Assembly (NCBI GenBank): GCA_009763385.1
Contig: CM019831.1
Location: 88,695,845 to 88,759,844 of the forward strand
Direction of reading: 5' to 3'
Source: Coix lacryma-jobi var. lacryma-jobi
Lineage: Eukaryota > Streptophyta > Magnoliopsida > Poales > Poaceae
Length of the DNA stretch: 64,000 nucleotides
A model generated the notes under the pieces. It did no database searches and was not told where the DNA came from. It worked only from the letters and a program-made list of their open reading frames with translations. The position numbers and the translations under genes were made by a program. This document shows positions 20,913 to 32,130 of this stretch, piece by piece; positions within the stretch are counted from its first letter, which is position 1, and the number at the start of each line of letters is the position of its first letter.

Positions 20913-22672
20913 TGTTAACACTGGATTTTGGTCAACATTGAGAAGATGACAGGTGGACCCAATGAGCAGTGAGAAGAGCATTCGGTAGACGGCCAAGCGG
21001 TCGGTTACTCCATTCGGGAAATAGATATGGCAAGAGAAGCTGATCACGAGAATAATCGACCAAGACCGTAAAATATTAAACAAGTATTCAAGAATCAGAG
21101 GGGTCTGATCTCATTGGCCAGGAGTTAGATTTGGTGGCATTGTGATGTGGCAAGCAAGTAAAGAAGGCAATTTAAATATAAATATGTATAAAGCATGCAT
21201 GTCTCGACGACCAGTTCTATATTTAGCATAAATGGCTTCACGATGAAGGAAAGGCTAGAAGACGGCGTGCATGTCCAGTGTGCGGAGATGGGCGTATGAG
21301 GCATTCGGCAAGTATCCATGCGGTCGGCTAGTTTCCAAGGATTCAGCAACTGCTTATGCGGTCGGCTATTCTGAGAAAAAAGGAGTTTCCGTTGAAACGA
21401 CGGGAGCTAGAGCCGATCGGGCAACAAAATTGCGACAATTAAGGCAATAAAGTTTCCGAAGGGAGTTAAAGGCCAAAAATGTAGTATTTTCCTTTAACGT
21501 TTCATAGTCGTGTCCTTTTAGGACTTGTATCGCGTCCAGGGTATAAATATAAACCCTTGGCTATTGTAAAAGATGTTCACAACCATATCAATACAAACCG
21601 GCCCCGTGCCATCTTCGAGTCCTTAGTCGTGTCATCGAGTTCTTCGAGAGGAATCATCGATCCGTCGACCTCCTTAAGTACCCGCAACCTTGTTATCATG
21701 TCTAGTATCATGCGGTGGATTTAGATATGATGCAAGTAGTCTCGTTTGTTAAGCTTAGTATCGTGCGGCGGATTTAAGCTTAGGACAGGAGGTTTTTGCT
21801 TGTGCCTTGTATCGTGCGGCGGATTAAGTCATGAGTAAAAATAGTTATCGGCTCTATTAGATTTGGCAGATCTGATAGTTTTCGCAGGGTTCTTCAGCTG
21901 ACGACGCGGAGGGGACCCACGTCTAGCCTTCATAGACCCATCAAGCATAAACTCATGAGTTATCGGCTCTATTAGATTTGGTTCGATCGTGATTGCTTGT
22001 TTGTTCCTTCGACATGGACCCCAACTCGGCTAGTTTGTCGATCTTGGTTAAGCTTACGCGAGTAATGAGCTTTTATAGATCTGTTCAAATACATGCATGC
22101 TTTTAGCTTGTTATAATTAGATTGTATCATGCAGTGGATTAATCTAATTATAAGAAGTGGTGTAGACTTATGGCAAGTGGTATCATGCGGTGGATTAGCT
22201 TCGCTTGAGTTTATGCTTGATGGGTCTATGAAGGCTAGACGTGCGGCAGACTAGTTGGACTAACCTATGCATGTGTTATTTGAATAGATTTATATTTGCA
22301 AGTTACATGTTTACAATGTTTTAATGATACCTTTCATCTGTTCAAGCATGTCTTTCTTTACATGTGCATTCGACAGTTAATATGCTTTACATGCCCTGTT
22401 CTCATACTAGCCGAATGACTTTATAAACATGCTCTGACATACAGCTTCTATAGTTGTGTGCCATCGTGATTGGCTTTCAAAGCCGTACATATGGAACTGT
22501 CTGGTCTCACCCGGCATGTTGCATTGGTATTCTCACAGTTTTATCCCTTGTTGGCTTTCAGGTCAAACCGACTGGCACGTCTCCGGATCCAACACACTCC
22601 AGGCACCCGATTGAAGCCAGCTTTTTCGGCTTGCTGTGTGTTAGGCGTAAGGTGTCATATTTTGCGCCAACA
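20913..22672 (+). repeat. 5' LTR of LARD element (1760 bp)
   Basis: TG...CA ends, TATA box TATAAATA at 21542-21549. It holds five copies of GTATC(A/G)TGCGG(T/C)GGATT (21705, 21758, 21809, 22124 with one change, 22180), several flanked by inverted arms. Relative to the 3' LTR, about 240 bp (27315-27553) is replaced by about 100 bp of filler at 21879-21981. Confidence 0.9.
21879..21981 (+). repeat. three-part templated filler insertion
   Basis: Bases 21879-21920 equal 18123-18164 of the Tat 3' LTR (42/42). Bases 21921-21955 are the exact reverse complement of 22206-22240 in the same LARD LTR (35/35). Bases 21958-21981 repeat 21843-21866 directly (24/24). The 3' LTR has none of this, so it arose after insertion. 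Confidence 0.9.
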
Positions 22673-22679
22673 CACTTTT

Positions 22680-22697
22680 TGGCACGCCTGGTGGGAC
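22680..22697 (+). other. primer binding site of LARD element
   Basis: TGGCACGCCTGGTGGGAC starts 7 bp after the 5' LTR. This class of primer site recurs in grass LTR elements. It sets the orientation of the element. Confidence 0.75.
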
Positions 22698-25600
22698 AAG
22701 AATCATTTGATCGAACATCAGATCCTCTCCAGATATTTGTCACTTTCAGATCGCGATGAGATGATGTTTAACTTTTATTTTATCAATAAAAGTTCGGCCG
22801 AAAGAAGTGACAAAGACAAAGTGCAATATAATTTGATGAAGAACTTTCCAGTAAAATCAGTTTGATGGCCGATATCATGATAAAAAAGGAGAAGTATTGG
22901 TTGATTTTATCAGAAGCTATGAACAAAGCGTCAGTGATGCATCGGCTAAACAAAGAACAACATGCACGTTGTAAAAGGAAGATTTCCATGGAGATGTTCA
23001 AAGAGATAAAGTCCAAACTCAGATTTACTTGCATGCTGCTATAAATAGCCGGTTGATTATCAAGAGGTCATACGTCAGCCGAGGGAAGTTGGCCAATAGC
23101 TTATCTACATGTCATCTTTAGAATCGGCTGTTCAGGAAAGAAATCAGTGGATACAACAACACAAGAAAAATATACTAATTGGCCGATATGCATACAGGAA
23201 TCGGCTGGAGTTATCATCGTCACGCGAAGAATCAACCCCGAATATTAAGGATATTCAGAGTCTATTTTTCTAGCATTGATATAGTTTGCCAAAAATCAAG
23301 GTATTAGACGACGACAGTTGATTAAGGCATGGTGATGAGGCAAGGGGACTGAATTATTTATTTGATTAATGGAATTAATCAAGTGATAATCGAGCTTTTG
23401 TTGACATATCCAAGCATGATAAGTCAAGACATTATGATAGTCGGACTTGAAACCCGCGTTCGGCTGAACAACATCATGTTAACAACTGAAATTTATTCGA
23501 CCTTCCTGGATTTGCCGATAACCTAGTTCACCATACCATCATGCTCACGGCAACAATTCGCTATTTTTGAATATACAGATTATTGATAGAAGAAAGAGGT
23601 TGATGTCTATGAAATTTGGAAGTCCAATTATAATTATAGACTTGGGGGGCCAGCTCCCAATCGGCTAAAGTGGATGAAAAGTCAGAAGTTCAAATCAATT
23701 GAATTTGGTGCATCAAGGTTATCAATTCAGGAAGAATAAATTCGGAAGGAAGGATTTAGAGGCCATTTGTCAATTTCTAATCCAATGATAATGAGATAAT
23801 TGGTATTGAAGTTGTTCTGGCTGATGGGTGAACTGGTCTGAGACAAAGAGGCACCAGCCTGTGCTCATTAAAAACAGAAGTATTAATGGGTGCAAGGTAG
23901 ATTGTTCGTGCATAAACACAATCCATGCGTACAGTGCTATCATTTGCCACTAGATATTGGTCAGTCGGTGACTTTAACAAAAGCTCCATTGGCCACTGGA
24001 AGAGCCGATTACTCGGTGAAGCACACCGTTGCTGCTGACCAGACCTAAATTCGCGTACATTTATTCCCAAAAAATCTGAGTCATGGTAGATGAAGATCGT
24101 CGGCGGCTCAAAGATCATACCAAGCAGTTCCTCAGGTTCTCTTACGAGCCTTCTACAAGATCAGGTCAAAGCAGAAGCATATAAAGATTCTAGATACAAC
24201 AACCGATAAGCACATTGATGAAAATATCATTATACACATATTCCAAGAAGAATACTTATTGGCTTGGAGCGGAAGAGTGTACATGCACATATGAAGAACT
24301 AATGAGAAGAAAAAACATAAGGTGAACATGCTCAAATTCCTACATCAACTACACTCGGGAGGGGCCTTTACCTCATCGTGCACGTACCTGCGCACCGCCG
24401 AACTCGTATTCGTCCTCTACGGCATACTCAACTTCATCAAAAATGATGTTCTTCGAAGCTACCGTGAGTTACCTAACAGCATGCTCACCTAAAGCATTCC
24501 AGTTCCTCAACAAGAAGAAAGTCAAAGGCATACTAAGCAAAAGCCGATAAGACAGAACCTTCGGCTCCTATTAATATAACTTTACCTTTCCCTGAGTAAC
24601 GCAAAGCTCAATCTGGTGATAAGGTTATGAAAGGCTACATCAGAGGCACAAAGGACGTTAGCAACCGGACCGACGATAGAAGACCATCGGCTAAAACGTT
24701 TTCAGCACACTTCATATTGAAAGAGATACTTTTGCTGATGGCCTTCAATAAGGTGGTGCCAACAAGACACATGCAACGGTGACAAGTTCACTTATAGTCA
24801 GAACAGCTACACAAGATCTGAAGCACCCAGTCATTTGCAGAAGAAGGATTGACGTTTATGATTGGCTTCAAATATTTTCAACCTGTATTCGGCGAAGACG
24901 TCTCGGGTGAAAGAAAGAAGGACAGCAGTGAATCATCGATTACGCCGCTGTGACTACGTGTCAGGGGGCCTGAGATCAACACGCACAGATCGTACAACAT
25001 CGAACAATTCATCGTGAAGAAGGACAAGACGAATGGCTACTTCATCTTCAACAGTGGTTTGTGTAATTTTACCCTCGCTTCTCTAATAATTTCAAAGCTT
25101 AAAATTAAAATCATTAAAAAGCAAAACCTCTCATGTTGCGTCTCCGCACTAAAAAAAACTTAAAAAAAATTCCAGTCTATGAATATGTGATATAAATATT
25201 TTGGGTTATCCATTGTTGAAATGATAAATAGATGCTCTGTTTTATGTTTCACCTGTGTCTGGTTTATAACTTTGATTTCTTTAGATTTGGGTCTAGTGGT
25301 TATTGTATTTATCTTGAAGTCTTTGAAATTTGTGGGTTGCATAGAATTTAAACTTTGTTTGAAAGTAGTTGTGGGATATGAATAGAGGTAGAATTTGCTA
25401 TGACATTATTCTGAGAGATACTTGAAATTCGGAGATTTAATGAAATAATAAAATTTACTTAATGTCATATTGAGCATTGTCAAATCATTGTGACTACTAG
25501 TTGAGATTATAGTCATATTCTCAAGATCAAGATTCACGTACACATTATAAACTAATAAGTATTTTGCATGTGCATTCTCTCTCTGATTAAAAATATGAGG

Positions 25601-26346
25601 CTATTCTATAAATCTCAGAAATAAAAGCGACGGACATGTGTCTGCCAGAACTGAGAAAGAAAAAAAAGGGTCAAGTGACCGCCCAAATAAAATATGAAAA
25701 AGAAAAGGTCAAGTGACCGCCAAATAAAATAAAAGATGGCCGAAGGCCCAGTAGCCTCATAATTTTAAAAGGTATGGAGAATGACATATGCAAAAGAAAA
25801 AATAATAAAATATTCACTTGCACTTCTTGAAATAGGTTTGTGGCTTGTATCTCCTTATGGTCGAGTCTTTGACTTTGCAATATTATGTGATACGATTTTA
25901 TATAAAGATAATGATAAAAACTCCGGATGAAAAGTGATCAAGGAGTAAAAGATAAACATTTCTGTAGCTATTCTGTTTTGCAATTGCTTGAGGACTCAGT
26001 GAGAACTAAAGCCCCATAATTAAAGAGACGGGTGGATGAGTAAGGTACCATTTTATTCAAGTTTAAAAGAAATCTTGGTTATAAAATATGATACTTTTGA
26101 GGTGTAGTCTGCATTGCAGCATCTTCTGATCAATAAAATAGAAGAACTATAATATTTATACACATATACATTTGTAACTAACTTGTTTCCACATTTATTG
26201 GATAATTATTGTTATACAGACAAAATTATGGAAGCATGGTGAGAAAATGTTATTGCTATCAATGGATTTCTTCGCTTTTTGAAGAATACCAACAAAGATC
26301 AAATAGTTCGAAGCATGACAATTCATACTCCGAACTAGGGGGCCTG
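22698..26346 (+). other. LARD interior, non-coding
   Basis: No retroelement protein motif and no ORF over about 110 codons with recognisable content. The words ATCGGCT and its inverse AGCCGAT recur many times across 22790-24900. The part from about 25060 to 26300 is AT-rich. The stretch AACTAGGGGGCCTG at 26333-26346 is the polypurine tract. I see nothing else that I can support. Confidence 0.7.
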
Positions 26347-28252
26347 TGTTAACACTGGATTTTGGTCAACATTGAGAAGATGACAGGTGGACCCAATGAG
26401 CAGTGAGAAGAGCATTTGGTAGATGGCCAAGCGGTCGGTTACTCCATTCGGGAAATAGATATGGCAAGAGAAGCTGATCACGAGGATAATCGACCATGAC
26501 CGTAAAAGATTAAATAAGTATTCAAGAATCAGAGGGGTCTGATCTCATTGGCCAGGAGTTGGATTTAGTAGCGTTGTGATGTGGCAAGCAAGCAAAGAAG
26601 GCAATTTAAATATAAATATGTATAAAGAATGCATGTCTCGACGTCCAGTTCTATATTTAGCATAAATGGCTTCACGATGAAGGAAAGGCTAGAAGACAGT
26701 GTGCATGTCCAGTGTGCGGAGATGGGCATATGAGGCATTCGGCAAGTATCCATGCGGTCGACTAGTTTCCAAGGATTCAGCAACTGCTTATGCGGTCGGC
26801 TATTTTGAGAAAAAAGGAGTTTTTCCGTTGAAACGACGGGAGCAAGAGCCAATTGGGCAACAAATTTGCGACAATTAAGGAAATAAAGTTTCCGAAGGGA
26901 GTTAAAGGCCAAAAATGTAGTATTTTCCTTTAACGTTTCATAGTCGTGTCCTTTTACGACTTGTATCGCGTCCAGGGTATAAATATAAACCCTTGGCTAT
27001 TGTAAAAGATGTTCACAACCATATCAATACAAACCGTCCCCGTGCCATCTTCGAGTCCTTAGTCGTGTCATCAAGTTCTTCGAGAGGAATCATCGATCCA
27101 TTGACCTCCGTAAGTACCGGCAACCTTGTTATCATGTCTAGTATCATGCGGTGGATTTAGATATGATGCAAGTAGTCTCGTTTGTTAAGCTTAGTATCGT
27201 GCGGTGGATTTAAGCTTATGACGGGAGGTTTTTGCTTGTGCCTTGTATCGTGCGGCGGATTAATTCATGAGTAAAAATAGTTATCGACTCTATTTGAGTT
27301 GGCAGATCTGATAGATTCATTAAGTTATCATGTGTTATAAGTTTTATTATTTAATTCTTGTAACACTCTTTTACCCAATCTAGATTGATATTTGTTTGGC
27401 CCTGTTTCACAAGCTTGCTTGTTTTCTCGTTAATCATAAGACCATGATGGCCGAATCAACTTCCAATCTAGATTGTTACATGTTGCGGGTTCATGCATGT
27501 TAGTTACGATTAGACTTTGATAAGACTAGGTATCGTGTGGCAGATGCAGGTTTTAGATTGGTTCGATCGTGCTTGCTTGTTTGTTCCTTCTTCATGGACC
27601 CCAACTCGGCTAGTTTGCCGATCTTGGTTAAGCTTACGCGAGTAATGAGCTTTTATAGATCTGTTCAAATTCAGGCATGCTTTTAGCTTGTTATAATTAG
27701 ATTGTATCGTGCGGTGGATTAATCTAATTATAAGAAGTGGTGTAGACTTATGGCAAGTGGTATCATGCGGTGGATTAGCTTTGCTTGAGTTTATGCTTGA
27801 TGGGTCTATGAATGCTAGACGTGCGGCAGATTAGTTGGAGTAACCTATGCATGTGTTATTTGAATAGATTTATATTTGCAAGTTACCTGTTTACAATGTT
27901 TTAATGATACCTTTCATCTGCTCAAGCATGTTTTTCTTTACATGTGCATTCGGCAGTTAATATGCTTTACATGCCCTGTTCTCATACTAGCCGAATGACT
28001 TTATAAACATGCTCTGACAGACAGCTTCTATAGCTGTGTGCCGCCGTGATTGGCTTTCAAAGCCGTACATGTGGAACTGTCTGGTCTCACCCGGCATGTT
28101 CCATTGGTATTCTCACAGTTTTATCCCTTGTTGGTTTTCAGGTCAAACCGACTGACACATCTCCGGATCCAACACACTCCGGGCACCCGATTGAAGCCAG
28201 CTTTTTCGGCTTGCTGTGTGTTAGGCGTAAGGTGTCATATTTTGGGCCAACA
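26347..28252 (+). repeat. 3' LTR of LARD element (1906 bp)
   Basis: Same ends as the 5' copy, TATA box at 26978-26985, and the ancestral form of the segment that is replaced by filler in the 5' LTR. Copies of the GTATC(A/G)TGCGG(T/C)GGATT motif lie near 27139, 27192, 27246, 27705 and 27760, with a weaker one near 27530. Confidence 0.9.
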
Positions 28253-28382
28253 CTAAGCCCTCACACAAAGCGCACCTAGAGACAAAAGTGCTACCCGACC
28301 TGGCCTTCTCAAGAGACACGATCTTGGCATTCTTCTTGGCCAACTCGGATTGCAAGCCTGCACAAGACTTGCACGCACCAAG
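28253..28382 (-). pseudogene. element 2 gag fragment
   Basis: About 40 codons that match B and A gag around LGAC-SC, LQSELA and KNAKI-SLEKA, ending in the CEGLE motif, with CTAAG at 28253-28257 as the right LARD target duplication. It continues the reading from 20912 once the LARD is removed. At 28382 it is cut by element 4. Confidence 0.85.
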
Positions 28383-30337
28383 TGTTGGTAGTTCTTAACT
28401 TCACAAAAGATAGAGCTAGGCAACTATCCCCGGTATTGGTCCAGAAATGCTTGTTGACACTTGCTAACGTCGTTACTAGGAGTAGACTATGGAGTCTATC
28501 CCTGGCAACGGCGCCAGAAATGCTTGAAGCAAGTCCAGTCACTATACCTAAAGGAGTGAAGCTAAAGCAGCTATCTACTAATGTCAAATGGGGTTGTCAA
28601 TCCCGACACTAGTAGGAGCTGGCTAGCGAGAAAGCAATCTACCAGGAGGAGATTCTGCAAGCGCACAGAACTATCATAGTAGCACTTCCCTGGGAGTACC
28701 AGGTGTCGATTTATTTGATCCCAAAGGAAGGCTAGGGTGGTGTATGAGTCAAGTCAAGGAGGGGATGAGAGTCGAAGAATAAGAAAAGGGGAAAGGAGAG
28801 AGAAGATGAAAGGCTAGAAAGAATATGTGGGTGGATAGGTAAGGGTGAAATGGATGGTAAGGTAAGGTGGATGGATAGGTAGGTAAGTGGAATAGGATAA
28901 CTAATGATAACTAACTAATAACTAATAACAACTCCTAGATAACTACGAAGCAATATAACTACGAAGCAGGATAGGCAAATGTCAATAAAGCAACCAAGTT
29001 AAGTAAAGTTTTATTCCTATCTTATCAAGTATCGAGGCGTACTAGCCTTTACCACTGACTTAGGTTGAACGCTAGCACAACGAGCCTTACTATTAAACTG
29101 GGCCAACTACGTGGTGGAATTCAAGGCGCACAGGGCTGTCACCACCTTCTTGCTACCACAACTATCCGGGGGTCCAGCCGTATCTGAAGGTAAGTCTATA
29201 ACTAAGCACCATGCTTAATTATATTCTAACTATCTCTACCCTCGCTTTAAATAGAGACACCCTTGCGGATGTCAGAGCAATTACTTGACTTAATAAGATA
29301 AACACTAAACTAACTAAGCAACCTATTGGCAAAGATTAAACACTAAGCACACTAGAGATTAACTACTATGCCTAAGTGAATTGAACTGTAGGATAGCTAG
29401 GCACTCAAGCAATCAATCAAGTATACTACTCAATACTGGTAAGTAGAATAAAGTTATACTTGAAATGATGAACTAGAATATAGTAAAGTGCTTGAGATAC
29501 AAGAGCAAAACCTGAACTGGAGATGAAGGAAGACTCTTCCCAACTCCAGGACCGATCACTCGCACGCTTCTACTCTTGAGCTAAGCCTTGAGCAGCGCTT
29601 CCGCGAGGGCAATGAGGCAAAGATGCCTTGCTCTACTAGCTACCTACTTGCCTAAGCTTGGCTAAACCCTAAGCTATTAGCTCTCTAGCTCTAGCCTTGC
29701 TTTCTTTGCTTCCTTTCCTTCTTGCTTCTGTGTGTGATGAAGTGACGCCTCCAGGGGATATTTATAGCCCAAGTGAGTGAGGGGGGGGGGTACTTATAGG
29801 GGGCAGCCAGCCGACCTAGGGCAAACCCTAGTGGCGGGCGCCAGCCCTAGGTGGCAGCCGCCACCCCCTCACCGTTGGATGCACCGTCATTGCTTCAACG
29901 GCATCCAGGAGCTCCAGAGAGGCGGTTCCAAGGTCGGTTGCATGTCCAGATAACCGTCATTTGGTTGTGATCCACACCACTCCCCTCCTGAGCCGTCTGA
30001 TGCCACTGACCTAGTGACCAAGGGCCAAGATTTGGCCTTGGGGAGGTTTCACGGATCGGTGACTTGGCAGGGAGTGGACTTGGGCCAACTCAAGTGGCGG
30101 GCGCCACCTAGGGGTGGCGGGCGCCACCCTCCTGAGGCCCAATTGGGCCCTGCTGAGTGGGCTTGGCCTTTGGTGGTTCAAATATCCAAATTTGGTTCAA
30201 ATCCTGCATTCAAATCAAAATCTATGGACATGTGGAATTCGGTTAGTCTGAAACCTATTTGAGTACATTTCATGCCTTTTTGGTGAATTTTAGGGTAACA
30301 TGTTGATGGTAAAACATGTGTTTAAGGACCATCAACA
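28383..30337 (-). repeat. 3' LTR of element 4 (about 1955 bp)
   Basis: On the minus strand it starts TGTTGATGGTCCTT (30337), preceded by the purine stretch TTGCGGGAGCT. TATAAATA lies at 29759-29766 (minus). Upstream of it are palindromes GGTGGC-GGGC-GCCACC (30113-30128), a near copy at 30094-30107, GTGGCGGGCGCCAGC (29831-29845) and GGTGGC-AGCC-GCCACC (29850-29865). Near its other end are two copies of a module that looks like the primer site (28424-28450 and 28499-28522). A G-run lies at 29778-29787. Plus-strand 28383 to about 28750 aligns with 34065-34436. Confidence 0.85.
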
Positions 30338-30895
30338 AGCTCCCGCAAGCTAACCTGTTGCTCATCCTCTAGCAACAATGCGGTTTAAGCATGAAATAGA
30401 TAGCAACTTAAGATGTATACAAGTGCATATTGTATAGTGAGAAATAACTTATTATATATCATTAATCATAGCAATGTGGGGCTTATAGCTTTTCACTTCA
30501 AACATGCAAGAGTGAAATAAAGCAGTAGATAGAAAACTTTTATCTTGCTTAGGTTTGGCTAGGATTCTGTCTGGAGGTTTTTTTAGGGTTTTCAAAAGAT
30601 AAAAACTTGCTTAAGTCCTCCAAGATTCACTCAATCACTCAATGGTGTTTAAATCCTCACTTAGGCCAAAATGTAGCCTCTCCTATTTCTAAAGAATGAT
30701 ATGTGGAGTTATAGGTAGGCTAAGAATCATGAGCAAATTGCCTAATGTTTGTTGCTAAGCTAGACACTCAGATCATAAGGAGCAGCAAATCATAAAAATT
30801 GATCAAGATGTGCATGTGTGGTTATGTGGAAGTGTATAGAGAGATATTTCATAATCCTTCCTAGTTAATTTCTGGGGTCTAGAGCTAATGATAAT

Positions 30896-30931
<36 letters not shown>

Positions 30932-32130
30932 CGATACATAGTGAGTAGACAAAAATGTGTGCTCACATTTTCTTAGGACATAGTCCTCTCTTGAGCTAAT
31001 TTGCTCACTTTTTTTTATATATCTCTCTTTTTTTTAGCTCTAGATTTCCCCAGATTATCTATAGGAAAGGATTTTTGAAATGAGTAGGGAAAGGGAGAGA
31101 AATGCTTATTCCCAGTGTAGGAATAGCATAAGGCTAGCAATGGGACGTTTGGCAAGGTATTGCATATCTCTAGTGTAGAGAATGAGCAATTTATTTGGTG
31201 GTTGCAAACTTCCAAAGTGGAGAGTAGGCAATTTATGGTGGGTGTGTGAATCTTGATCAAAAGACATGATAAGCTTCTCTACTAAGATCTATGGGGTCTA
31301 ACAAAGCTCAGCACAGACAAAGCTCTTTGTGGTTTTGACTAACAAATATTTGGCTAGTGGTGGGATGGGATAAAATTCAGGAGGAACTTTTAGCAAGGTT
31401 TTCAAGATTTTTAAAAGAAATCCTCCAGATTAGTTCCTAATTTTACCTTAGCAAGTTTAAAGAATTACTCCATTTCTTACTAACTTTATTCACTAAGCAT
31501 GATTTCAGTTAAAGCATGTGCAACCCACAAAAGCTACAACTTAGACAAGACCAGTTATTCAAACCATAACAATAGCATTTGCATGACATATTTCAAATCT
31601 TATTCAGGTTTCAACTTGTTTAAGCAGATTTCATCAATTTTAATCATGGAATGGTTACTTAGGCAAGCATGTATCATTCAAAAGATATAGAATTTAAGAA
31701 CTGAATATAAAGAGTAAGGTTGAAACATACCTTATTGGCGCGAGGATCTCCCCCAAGCTGGCTTCTTGCTTGGTGAAGGATCTTCTTCTTCTCAGTCGGA
31801 GCTCTTGTTCTCATTTTATTAAAAGGGAAACTATCTAATGTTGTGAAAAAGGGAAACTATCCTATTATGATATTTTATTATTCTAGCTAAGTTAACATAT
31901 ACTTATGCATATAACTAATGATAACTGTTTTTTTAGTTACATGCATGACATATGTTATTTATTTGAAAAAAGGGAAATTTGAAGGGAAATTTAAAAGTAA
32001 ATCCATACCTTAGATCCATGGAATTTCATCCTTATTGGGTAGATCTTCTTCCTTGGGTGCTTCTTCTTTAAGTTCTTCATCGGGTTCTTCTTCTTTTGGT
32101 ACCTCTCCTTTGTTATGTGAATTACACAAC
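30338..32130 (-). other. element 4 interior without coding capacity
   Basis: About 1.8 kb between protease and the 3' LTR where RT, RNase H and integrase are expected in a full Athila-like element. I see no trace of their motifs. A (CT)n microsatellite lies at 30898-30928. The rest is AT-rich and unremarkable. Confidence 0.7.

Larger units (their letters stand above)
20913..28252 (+). mobile_element. LARD-like LTR element, 7.3 kb, no recognisable protein
   Basis: Two LTRs start TGTTAACACTGG and end GGGCCAACA or GCGCCAACA. They are flanked by CCAAG (20908-20912) and CTAAG (28253-28257), one mismatch; comparison with A indicates CCAAG is original. A primer site (22680-22697) and a purine tract (26333-26346) place it on the plus strand. 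The internal 3.7 kb shows no gag or pol motif in any frame. Long LTRs with a large non-coding interior fit a large retrotransposon derivative (LARD), which would need proteins from a partner. The LTRs differ in length (1760 and 1906 bp) because of a rearrangement in the left one. Confidence 0.85.
3752..28382 (-). mobile_element. copia element 2 (Sirevirus-like), split by three insertions
   Basis: A minus-strand copia element survives in three pieces: reverse transcriptase (3752-4763), the linker before RT plus integrase, protease and the gag C-terminus (18490-20912), and a gag mid-section (28253-28382). The pieces join in order once the Tat element and the LARD element are removed. Its 3' end would lie left of element 1, outside the window. 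Its 5' end (gag N-terminus and 5' LTR) should follow element 4 but is not found, probably because of the rearrangement that ends at about 37836. Protein similarity to A and B is high, so it belongs to the same or a sister family. Confidence 0.85.

Noticed and set aside
22454..22865. Two overlapping ORFs of 101 and 131 codons at the end of the LARD LTR
   Set aside because: They lie in the LTR and over the primer site; the 3' LTR copy breaks them and there is no recognisable domain.
30898..30928. (CT)n tract as a polypurine tract of element 4
   Set aside because: It is 560 bp away from the LTR start; the purine stretch right next to 30337 fits better.
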